In this document: piece after piece, positions 26,552 to 33,297 of the stretch | Layout: every line of letters starts with the position of its first letter | How positions within the stretch are numbered: the first letter of the stretch is position 1 | From: Thermoflexus sp. | GTDB taxonomy: Bacteria > Chloroflexota > Anaerolineae > Aggregatilineales > Aggregatilineaceae | Direction of reading: 5' to 3' | Assembly: GCA_020724465.1 (NCBI GenBank) | Contig: DYGX01000026.1 | Coordinates: forward strand, 1-36,351 | Length of the DNA stretch: 36,351 nt | Notes under the pieces: model-generated | The model's input: the letters and a program-made list of their open reading frames with translations, nothing else | Database searches by the model: none | What the model was told of the DNA's origin: nothing | Made by a program: the position numbers and the translations under genes

Positions 26552-27556
26552 TCACTCCTGTTCGTAGGCTTTGCCGACGTGTGCCGGCGGCTGCGCCCGG
26601 CCGACAAACCCGGCGAGGACCACGATCGTGAGAATGTAGGGCAGCATACCGACAAGCTGGTGCGGGAAGTTGATCCCGAAAAGCTGAAGCTGATTCTGCA
26701 GCGCCATGGCAAACCCGAAGAGCAGCGAGCCTTTGAGGGCGCCGGATGGCCGCCAGTTGCCGAAGATCATCACGGCCAGGGCGATGAAGCCGCGCCCGGC
26801 GGTCATGCCCTGCTCGAACAGGCCGACCGCGGCCAGGGTCAGGAAGGCGCCTGCCAGCCCGGCCAGCATGCCCCCCAGGGCAAGGTTGGTGTATTGGATG
26901 CGGTAGACGTCGATGCCAAGCGTGTCGGCGGCGCGCGGGTTCTCGCCCACCGAGCGCGTGCGCAGGCCCCAGGTGGTGTGATACAGCGCCCAGCCCAGCA
27001 CAAACACCAGCAGAATCGACAGATAGGTGATCAGGTCCTTATCGAACAGGATGCGCCCGATATCGTGCGGCAGGTAAAAGGTGAAGTTATCCGCCAGCCT
27101 CAGCTCGACCGATTCTGACCTCGGCCAGGGGTTGCGGATCAGGTCCGGCAGCTTGCCGAGGGTCGGCGCTTCGCGCTGGTAGAAGTAGCCGGTCAGGCCC
27201 AGCGCCAGGATATTCAGCACGGCGCCGCTGATGATCTGGTCGATCTTGTACTGGATCGAGAGCACGCCGTGCAACAGGCCCATCGCCGCGCCGGTGAGCA
27301 GCGCCACCGCCAGCGCGATGGTCAGCCGGACGGGGGCGTCTTGCAGGGTGGCGCTGACCTCGGGGCGGCTGAGGAAGACGTTGGTCATGAACCCGGTGAA
27401 GGCCGACATCAGCATCATGCCTTCGATGCCGATGTTGACGATGCCGGAGCGCTCGCCCAGGATGCCGCACAGCGACCCCAGCGTGATGGGGACGGAGAAG
27501 CGGATCGCAGCGTTGATCGTGGCGACAATCGCCAGGCCAAACTGAACTTCGCTCAT
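26552..27556 (-). CDS. nupQ: Nucleoside-type ABC transporter permease (NupQ-like)
   Basis: A 334-residue inner-membrane permease of the branched-chain/ribose-type family used by BMP transporters. Typical segments are GILGERSGIVNIGIEGMML near the N-terminus, KIDQIISGAVLNILALGLT, the coupling-helix region GLRTRSVGENPRAADTLGIDV, and GMTAGRGFIALAVMIFGNW. About eight to ten membrane helices are visible. It begins 18 bp after the other permease gene and ends seven bases before the ATPase gene. With NupP-like it would form the translocation pore for nucleosides or related small molecules. Confidence 0.9.
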   Translation of the reverse strand: MSEVQFGLAIVATINAAIRFSVPITLGSLCGILGERSGIVNIGIEGMMLMSAFTGFMTNVFLSRPEVSATLQDAPVRLTIALAVALLTGAAMGLLHGVLSIQYKIDQIISGAVLNILALGLTGYFYQREAPTLGKLPDLIRNPWPRSESVELRLADNFTFYLPHDIGRILFDKDLITYLSILLVFVLGWALYHTTWGLRTRSVGENPRAADTLGIDVYRIQYTNLALGGMLAGLAGAFLTLAAVGLFEQGMTAGRGFIALAVMIFGNWRPSGALKGSLLFGFAMALQNQLQLFGINFPHQLVGMLPYILTIVVLAGFVGRAQPPAHVGKAYEQE

Positions 27557-27574
27557 GAGTCGCTCTCCGCTCCT

Positions 27575-28750
27575 TTACGGGGTTTCGCGCCGGATAATCG
27601 GGCCGCGGCCAACGGCGCGCAGCCGGTACAGCCGGCGGATGATCTGGTCAGCGGCGACAAACATCAGGATCAGCGCCTGGATCACCTGGATCAATTCCTT
27701 GGCAACGTCCGCGGTGCGGGACATGCGCGTGGTCCCGGCGTCCATCGCGCCGAACAGAAAGGCGGAGAAATTGACGCCGATCGGGTTGTTGCCGGCCAGG
27801 AAGGCGACGGTGATTCCGTCGAACCCGAGGGCGAGGCTCTGATTGGCCTCGTAACCGTGGTTGACGCCCAGCGTCTGGATGCCGCCCGCCAGCCCGGCCA
27901 GCATCCCGGCAATCGCCATGGTCAGGATCATGTTGCGCTTGACGTTGACCCCGGCGTATTTGGCGGCGGTGGCGCTCAGGCCCACCATCCGCAGTTGGAA
28001 GCCGAACGTCGTCTTGTAGAGCAGGAACCAGATGGCGATGGTGGCAATGATGGCGATGAAGATGCCGATATGCAACTCGAAATTGGGCGGGACGGTGTAG
28101 ATCACGGGCAGTTCGGCGCTCTCCAGAATGGGCGGTGTGCGCGGGATGGCGTCCATCGAGTTCGGGTTCGAGAGCGGCCCAGGCTTGATCGTACCGTCCG
28201 CGCTGCCGGTGGAGATCAGCCAGGTGGCGAACTGCATCGCGATATAGTTGAGCATGATGGTCGTGATCACCTCGTGCGCGTCGGCGTAGGCTTTCAACGC
28301 GCCGGGGATCGCGCCCCAGATGGCCCCCGCTACCCCTGCCGCGGCCAGCGCCAGGGTTACGTGCAGCACCGGCGGCAGCCCTTTGATCGAAAAACCCGCC
28401 CAGGCCGCGACGACCGAAGCGATGATCAACTGGCCCTGCGCCCCGATGTTGAACAGGCCGCTCTTGAAAGCGAACGCGACCGAGACGCCGGAGAGGACGA
28501 GCGGGGTCATGTTGCGAAAGGTTGCCAGCAGCCCGCGCGGTTCCAGGAACGCGCCCTCGAACAACCCTTCAAACGCCGTGATCGGGTCTCGCCCGTTGAG
28601 CAGGATCAGGATGGAGCCGACCAGAATCGCGGTGAAGACAGAGAGTGTCGGGATCAGCAGGCCCTGAACGAGCGTCCACAGGCGCGGGGCAAAGGGAAGA
28701 CGAAGACGAGCGGGCGCGGGAGCAGGTCGTGTTTCTGTGCTTGCGCTCAT
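27575..28750 (-). CDS. nupP: Nucleoside-type ABC transporter permease (NupP-like)
   Basis: A 391-residue permease, first gene of the transporter operon. Family segments include TPLVLSGVSVAFAFKSGLFNIGAQGQ, AHEVITTIMLNYIA, the coupling region FGFQLRMVGLSATAAKYAGVNV, and GFDGITVAFLAGNNPIG. About ten membrane helices are seen, with a long extracytoplasmic loop (about 205-245). ATG 28750 was chosen because AAGGAC lies eight bases upstream; the upstream in-frame ATG (28816) adds an unrelated proline-rich stretch. No gene for the BMP-family binding lipoprotein lies beside it: the next gene upstream is divergent and unrelated. Confidence 0.9.
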   Translation of the reverse strand: MSASTETRPAPAPARLRLPFAPRLWTLVQGLLIPTLSVFTAILVGSILILLNGRDPITAFEGLFEGAFLEPRGLLATFRNMTPLVLSGVSVAFAFKSGLFNIGAQGQLIIASVVAAWAGFSIKGLPPVLHVTLALAAAGVAGAIWGAIPGALKAYADAHEVITTIMLNYIAMQFATWLISTGSADGTIKPGPLSNPNSMDAIPRTPPILESAELPVIYTVPPNFELHIGIFIAIIATIAIWFLLYKTTFGFQLRMVGLSATAAKYAGVNVKRNMILTMAIAGMLAGLAGGIQTLGVNHGYEANQSLALGFDGITVAFLAGNNPIGVNFSAFLFGAMDAGTTRMSRTADVAKELIQVIQALILMFVAADQIIRRLYRLRAVGRGPIIRRETP

Positions 28751-28833
28751 TGACGAAAGTCCTTCAATAACCCGCAGTTGCACTGCCGGGGGTGGTCCCA
28801 GACCGGGCGATGGCACCGTGTCTGTGGCTGTGA

Positions 28834-28839
28834 ATTATA
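28834..28839 (-). promoter_or_regulatory. -10 element of the transporter operon
   Basis: TATAAT on the minus strand, preceded by CGG. The leader to ATG 28750 is about 77 nt. It faces away from the TATAAT at 28919-28924, forming a divergent promoter pair about 80 bp apart. Confidence 0.5.
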
Positions 28840-28918
28840 CCGGACGATGGCAAAAACCGTAAGCGTGGAGCGCTGAACCACCGGCAGAACACCGGTTCGC
28901 TGCGCCGCCGGCGCACGG

Positions 28919-28924
28919 TATAAT
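28919..28924 (+). promoter_or_regulatory. -10 element of the UDP-sulfoquinovose synthase gene
   Basis: TATAAT preceded by ACGG. The leader to ATG 29020 is about 90 nt. The -35 is weak. Confidence 0.45.
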
Positions 28925-29019
28925 CAGGCGCGACTCTGGCAAGACGTGTGCGAGCAGCCTGCCGGATGCGTGTCTGGCGGGCGGGCGGAATCTAACGACC
29001 GGATGAGGAGATTGACGCG

Positions 29020-30243
29020 ATGCGGATTCTGATCCTTGGCGGCGATGGTTATTTAGGTTGGGCCAGCGCGATGTACTTCAGCCGGCGCGGCCACGAGGTG
29101 GCGGTCGTAGACAACTTCACCCGGCGGTTGATGCATCTGGAGCGCGGAACCGACAGCCTGACGCCGATCCAGACGCTCCCGGTGCGGATCGAGGCGTGGC
29201 GCGAGGTCACTGGCCGGACGATCGAGCCGTTCATCGGCGACATTCAAGACTGGTATTTCATCAGCCGCGTGATTCGCGACTTCCGGCCGGATACGATCGT
29301 GCACTACGGCGAGATCCCCAGCGCGCCCTACTCGATGATCGACGTGCATCACGCCGTGCGCGTCCACGAGAACAACGTCAACGGCACGCTCAACGTGCTG
29401 TGGGCCATGCACGAATTCGCGCCCGAGGCGCATCTGATCAAGCTGGGCACGATGGGCGAGTATGGCACGCCGAACATCGACATCCCCGAAGGCTACTTCG
29501 AGATCGAGTACAACGGACGCCGCGACGAGCTGCCCTTCCCCAAACAAGCCGGCTCGTTCTATCACCTGACCAAAGTGCACGACAGCCACAATATCATGTT
29601 CGCCTGCAAAATCTGGGGCTTGCGCGCTACCGACCTCAACCAGGGGGTGGTCTACGGCATCGAGACGGACGAGGCGAACCTGGACGACCGGCTGATCAAC
29701 CGCTTCGACTACGACGAGTCGTTTGGGACGGCGCTCAACCGCTTCTGCGTGCAGGCCGTGGCCGGGATCCCGCTGACGCTGTTCGGCAAGGGCAAGCAGA
29801 CGCGCGGCTACCTCAACATCCGTGACACATTGCAGTGCGTGGAGCTGACCGCGCTCAACCCGCCTGTGCCGGGCAAGATGCGCGTCTTCAACCAGTGGGT
29901 CGAAAGTTTCTCGGTGTCCGAGCTGGCGCACATTGTTCAGCAGGCGGCGCGGCAGATCGGCATCGAGGTCTCTATCGCACATTACGAAAATCCGCGCGTC
30001 GAAGCCGAGGAGCATTACTACAACCCCGCGCACAAGGAGCTGTTCGACCTCGGCCTGAAGCCGCATTACCTGTCCGATTCACTGGTCGAGAGCGTGATCC
30101 GGCGCGTGGTGCAGTACAAAGATCGCATCATTCGCGACTCGATCATCCCGCGCATCACCTGGCAGCGCGGCGCGACCGACCAGTATATGGCGATCACCGA
30201 GATCGAGCCGAGCGAGACGCCCGCCCAAGAAGCGCGCGGCTGA
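29020..30243 (+). CDS. sqdB: UDP-sulfoquinovose synthase (SQD1/SqdB family)
   Basis: Converts UDP-glucose and sulfite to UDP-sulfoquinovose, the head-group donor for sulfolipid. The 407-residue extended SDR enzyme matches SQD1 along its length. It has the NAD motif GGDGYLGWASA, VDNFTRR, HYGEIPSAPYSMID, KLGTMGEYGTPNIDI (T144), the YHLTK active-site pair Y181/K185, RATDLNQGVVYG, FGTALNRFCVQA, GKQTRGYLNIRDT, and NPRVEAEEHYYNPAH. GAGGAG lies upstream of ATG 29020. No sulfolipid glycosyltransferase (SqdX/SQD2) is in this window. The product could enter sulfolipid or a sulfonated surface glycan, as in some archaea. Confidence 0.93.
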   Translation: MRILILGGDGYLGWASAMYFSRRGHEVAVVDNFTRRLMHLERGTDSLTPIQTLPVRIEAWREVTGRTIEPFIGDIQDWYFISRVIRDFRPDTIVHYGEIPSAPYSMIDVHHAVRVHENNVNGTLNVLWAMHEFAPEAHLIKLGTMGEYGTPNIDIPEGYFEIEYNGRRDELPFPKQAGSFYHLTKVHDSHNIMFACKIWGLRATDLNQGVVYGIETDEANLDDRLINRFDYDESFGTALNRFCVQAVAGIPLTLFGKGKQTRGYLNIRDTLQCVELTALNPPVPGKMRVFNQWVESFSVSELAHIVQQAARQIGIEVSIAHYENPRVEAEEHYYNPAHKELFDLGLKPHYLSDSLVESVIRRVVQYKDRIIRDSIIPRITWQRGATDQYMAITEIEPSETPAQEARG

Positions 30244-30250
30244 CTCCCCG

Positions 30251-30282
30251 GCGGCGCGATAGGGCGCACACAAACGCGCCGC
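30251..30282. terminator. Hairpin between convergent genes
   Basis: GCGGCGCG (30251-30258) pairs exactly with CGCGCCGC (30275-30282) across a 16-nt loop, between the stop of sqdB and the stop of the convergent gene. There is no T-run, so termination would be atypical, but it could serve both directions. Confidence 0.45.
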
Positions 30283-30324
30283 GAGGCCGTGTCCCCGCGG
30301 CGCGTCGCGTGCAGATCCAGGCGA

Positions 30325-31614
30325 TCAGGAGCTGGCTGAGCCGGTGTTGTCGGGATCGTCGGGCGTGTCGGTGGCGCTGGCATCGGCTTGCTGAGCCGGT
30401 GCCTGCTCGTCCGGCGCGTCGCCCGTTTCTTCGTGCGGCGCCTCGACGCGCTCGGTGTCCGCTTCGGCGGGCTGATTTTCGGCGACCGCTTCCGGCACGA
30501 GCGCCGGTTCGGCGGGCGCTTCTTCCGCGGGCGCTTCTTCTGGGGCGGTTTCCTCGACCGGCTCGGCGCGGGGCAGGATCCAGGTGTCGAGCGCCACAGC
30601 CAGCCCGGCAGCGTCCAGCGCCTTGGCGACCGCATCGCTGGACGCATCCAGCTCGTTGAGGATGCTGTACGGCAGGCCGAGCGTGCCGATCCACTCCGGC
30701 AGGTGGTCGAGCATGAGGGCGAAGTCCGTCGCGCGGATGCGGTCCAGCCGGACGCCCGCGTGCTGGAGCGTTTCGCGCAGCGCGGTGACATCCTGGCCGT
30801 GCAGCGCGGCGACGAACAGCAAGCACGGGCCGACCAGCTCGCTGTGAGTCAGGCGTTCCTCGGTCTGTGTGGCGAGAATGCGCGCCAGATAGTGCTCGCC
30901 GCCCTGCGAAGCGCGCCGGTGGCCGAGCTGGTTGCCAAGCTGGACCGTCATCATCAGCAGGTCGAGCAGCGTTCCGAGCGCATCCTGGCGGCCCTGGCCG
31001 AGCGTCGGGGCGTGCTTGATTGCCTGGGCGGCCAGCCCTGCGGCGATGCTGGCGGCCCAGGGAGTGAAGCGCTGGCTGCGCGGGTTTTTGCCCTTCTGAG
31101 CGGCCAGGCGCCAGTCCAGCAGCCCGGTCACGATCGAGAGCAGATCGACAATCGCGGCGGCGCGCTCGGCATCGGGGGCGGCGCGCACCACATCCCAGTC
31201 GATCACGACTTCGGTGGCGGGGCCGGTTTCGATCTCGATCTGGCGGCGCTGCCCGTCGACTTCTTCTTCGGCCAGCGCAAACGGCGTCAGCAGCACGTCG
31301 CTATCGAGCGCGCTGGGGATGACCACCAGCGGGCGCTTCTGGCGGCCGGCGACGATCTTACCGGCGTGCAGCGGCGCGCCCTGCCCGACGACATAGATCG
31401 CCTCGACGCGCGACGGCAGGTTATCTGCCAGATAATCGAACAGATCGCGATCGTAGGTGTCCGGCTCGGCCTGGATGAACACGGGCAGCTTCAGCTCGCT
31501 GCCAAGCACGGCCCAGACGTCTTCGGTCGTCAGCAGCGCGACCGGGCGCGTTTCTTCGACCGTGCTGAGCGCCTGAAACGTCAGGCGAGGAAGAGGCCAG
31601 ACTGGCATTGCCAT
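30325..31614 (-). CDS. Divergent glycerol-1-phosphate-dehydrogenase-like protein with an acidic C-terminal tail
   Basis: A 429-residue protein. Residues about 20-345 resemble iron-containing-alcohol-dehydrogenase/G1P dehydrogenase (AraM/EgsA) enzymes: PLVVIPSALDSDVLLTP (95-111), VVIDWDVVRAAP (136-147), VDLLSIVTGLLDWRLA (156-171, D157 as metal ligand), GEH (239-241) and THSE (256-259). The nucleotide-binding GGG motif is replaced by GQGAPLHAGK (77-86), so NAD(P) binding or catalysis is in doubt. Residues about 353-429 are a low-complexity tail of Ala, Pro, Glu and Asp. A TGGACT-N17-TACACT promoter lies upstream (31716-31688). If active it would make or oxidise sn-glycerol-1-phosphate; otherwise it may be a regulatory homologue. 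Confidence 0.7.
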   Translation of the reverse strand: MAMPVWPLPRLTFQALSTVEETRPVALLTTEDVWAVLGSELKLPVFIQAEPDTYDRDLFDYLADNLPSRVEAIYVVGQGAPLHAGKIVAGRQKRPLVVIPSALDSDVLLTPFALAEEEVDGQRRQIEIETGPATEVVIDWDVVRAAPDAERAAAIVDLLSIVTGLLDWRLAAQKGKNPRSQRFTPWAASIAAGLAAQAIKHAPTLGQGRQDALGTLLDLLMMTVQLGNQLGHRRASQGGEHYLARILATQTEERLTHSELVGPCLLFVAALHGQDVTALRETLQHAGVRLDRIRATDFALMLDHLPEWIGTLGLPYSILNELDASSDAVAKALDAAGLAVALDTWILPRAEPVEETAPEEAPAEEAPAEPALVPEAVAENQPAEADTERVEAPHEETGDAPDEQAPAQQADASATDTPDDPDNTGSASS

Positions 31615-31687
31615 CTCTCCATCGTGATGCGTACCGCGCTCGAACCCGCGCCGGCTGGCGGAGTTAAGAATCGGTTAGCGTGCTTCC

Positions 31688-31716
31688 AGTGTAGTGCGGA
31701 TTGGCGTGTAAGTCCA
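31688..31716 (-). promoter_or_regulatory. Promoter of the G1P-dehydrogenase-like gene
   Basis: TGGACT (31716-31711), a 17 bp spacer and TACACT (31693-31688) on the minus strand; the leader is about 67 nt. Confidence 0.45.
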
Positions 31717-31726
31717 GCGCGGCGCA

Positions 31727-31755
31727 TTGCCCGCGGCGGGGGCGTGTGCTAAGAT
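31727..31755 (+). promoter_or_regulatory. Promoter of the LysM/lamin-tail gene
   Basis: TTGCCC (31727-31732), a 17 bp spacer and TAAGAT (31750-31755), with TGC directly before the -10 (extended). It supports the start at 31819 over the in-frame ATG at 31771. Confidence 0.5.
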
Positions 31756-31818
31756 CGCCGCCATGCGACGGTGGGTGAGGTGCGGCGCGTGTCCGGGCAG
31801 GCAGAAGGGTTTGGCATC

Positions 31819-32805
31819 ATGAGCCGTCGGGTGCTGTTGGGCTTTATCTTTGTCAATGTGATCGTCTCGCTGGCGGTGGCGGCGATTGTGGTGACCTGGG
31901 ACCGCGCGCGCCGCCCTAAGGCCGAGCCGCTGCTGGGGCCGACCCAAATTGTGATCCTCACCGCAACGCCCCTGCCCGGCTCCGTGCTGCAGGCAGGCGA
32001 ATATCAGGGGACCATCGACGCGCTGCAGGTCACGCTGGAGGCGCTCGGCCAGGCGCCTCAGGTCGCCGTAGTGACGGCGACGCAGGGCGCGGTAGCCGGG
32101 CTGCCGGAAGGTGCGGCCATCGCGACGATCGATCCGGCGCTGCTGCCCCCCGTCCCGACCGATCTGCCGGAAGGCGCGCAGCCGCTGGCTGCCGCAGCGG
32201 GCGGGACGCCCGACGACGGCTGCATCCGTCACGTCGTTCAGGCGGGCGAAGTGGTTTCCCTGATTGCGCAGCAGTATGGCGTCTTCCCCGGCGATGTGCT
32301 GGCGGCGAACGATATGGAGCCGGACGACATCCTGCACATCGGGGATGTGCTGCTTATTCCCACGTCGGGCTGCGCCGCGCTCTTCACGCCGACACCCGTG
32401 CCCAGCCCGACCAACACACCCTTTTCGTTGACGCGCGTCGCCGCGACGGTGACGCTGCCTCCCGCCGCCGAAAATGCCCAGATCGCCATCGTCGCGATCT
32501 CCAACTACGGCGACATCAACACCGAGATGATCGAGCTACGCAACGTCGGCGAGCGGGTGAACCTCGAAGGCTGGACATTGGTCGACGAGCAGGGGAATAC
32601 CTTCACCTTCCCCGGCTTCTACATGCCCAAAGACAGCCGCGTGCGCATCTACACGCGTCAGGGAACCAATACACCGGCGGCGTTGTACTGGGGTCGGGAT
32701 ACGGCGGTATGGTCGGCGGGCGAGGTGGTGACGCTCAACGACGCGCTGGGGATGATCCAGGCGACCGCTCGTGTTGGCGATCCGGGATCGCTGGCGCCGG
32801 GCTAA
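31819..32805 (+). CDS. Membrane-anchored LysM and lamin-tail-domain protein
   Basis: A 328-residue protein with one N-terminal membrane helix (about 5-26) and an extracytoplasmic remainder. After a low-complexity linker, residues 137-182 form a LysM domain (HVVQAGEVVSLIAQQYGV ... LHIGDVLLIP) flanked by C135 and C185, which could pair in a disulfide. A second proline/threonine-rich linker leads to a lamin-tail (LTD) domain at about 219-318 (EMIELRNVGERVNLEGWTLVDE ... SRVRIYTRQG). LysM binds peptidoglycan or chitin-like glycans; bacterial LTD domains occur in secreted, surface or nuclease proteins. No catalytic domain is present. ATG 31819 has AAGGG nine bases upstream. Confidence 0.85.
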   Translation: MSRRVLLGFIFVNVIVSLAVAAIVVTWDRARRPKAEPLLGPTQIVILTATPLPGSVLQAGEYQGTIDALQVTLEALGQAPQVAVVTATQGAVAGLPEGAAIATIDPALLPPVPTDLPEGAQPLAAAAGGTPDDGCIRHVVQAGEVVSLIAQQYGVFPGDVLAANDMEPDDILHIGDVLLIPTSGCAALFTPTPVPSPTNTPFSLTRVAATVTLPPAAENAQIAIVAISNYGDINTEMIELRNVGERVNLEGWTLVDEQGNTFTFPGFYMPKDSRVRIYTRQGTNTPAALYWGRDTAVWSAGEVVTLNDALGMIQATARVGDPGSLAPG

Positions 32806-32830
32806 GGCGGGCCGGGCGCCAGACACGAAA

Positions 32831-32859
32831 TACCCTCAGACGAACGGCAGCCGAGGGTA
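32831..32859. terminator. Hairpin between convergent genes
   Basis: TACCCTC (32831-32837) pairs exactly with GAGGGTA (32853-32859) across a 15-nt loop, between the LysM/LTD stop (32805) and the tatA stop (32916). No T-run; probably a shared 3' hairpin. Confidence 0.5.
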
Positions 32860-32915
32860 CGATCAAGCGCGAGCTGGGCGCATCATCGGCAGACAGCCAC
32901 GCGCAGCCGGGAGTG

Positions 32916-33101
32916 TCATTTCTTCGAAGTGGTTTCGGTGTTGCTCTCGTCGTCCGCCGTCTCGTCGCCTTTCAGGCCGCGGCGAAACTCGCGGATGGCC
33001 GAACCCATCTCGCCACCGATGCGCGACACACGTCCCACACCAAACAGAAGCACCACGACCGCCAGAATCAACAGCAACTCGGTTGTGCCTAGCTGACCCA
33101 T
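32916..33101 (-). CDS. tatA: Sec-independent translocase component TatA
   Basis: Small subunit of the twin-arginine pathway, which forms the protein-conducting oligomer for folded exported proteins. The 61-residue protein has a short N-terminal region, one membrane helix (about 8-22), the FG hinge at F20-G21, an amphipathic helix (about 27-44, RIGGEMGSAIREFRRGL) and an acidic C-terminal tail. ATG 33101 follows AAGGAG, which sets the start; an upstream in-frame ATG (33167) would fuse an unneeded extension. No tatC or tatB lies nearby. An extended -10 TGGTATAAT is at 33150-33142. Confidence 0.9.
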   Translation of the reverse strand: MGQLGTTELLLILAVVVLLFGVGRVSRIGGEMGSAIREFRRGLKGDETADDESNTETTSKK

Positions 33102-33141
33102 CCTCGACTCCTTAACAATCTGGCTTGTCATCTGTGCCCTC

Positions 33142-33150
33142 ATTATACCA
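33142..33150 (-). promoter_or_regulatory. Extended -10 promoter of tatA
   Basis: TGGTATAAT on the minus strand, identical to the prfA element. The leader to ATG 33101 is about 35 nt. Confidence 0.6.
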
Positions 33151-33240
33151 ACTCCTGCGCATTTCAAAACAGGCGCGAGCAGCGAGTGCTAAATGTCACG
33201 GCGCTTCGGTGATGGTGTGCGCAGGCGCGGCGCGCAACAT

Positions 33241-33270
33241 TTGCGGAACGTCTGTGCGGCTTGCTACACT
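33241..33270 (+). promoter_or_regulatory. Promoter of dnaX-ybaB-recR
   Basis: TTGCGG (33241-33246), an 18 bp spacer and TACACT (33265-33270) preceded by TGC (extended -10). The leader to ATG 33298 is about 20 nt and contains GGGAG. Confidence 0.55.
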
Positions 33271-33297
33271 AGGCGCAGCAACTATCGGGAGTGAATC

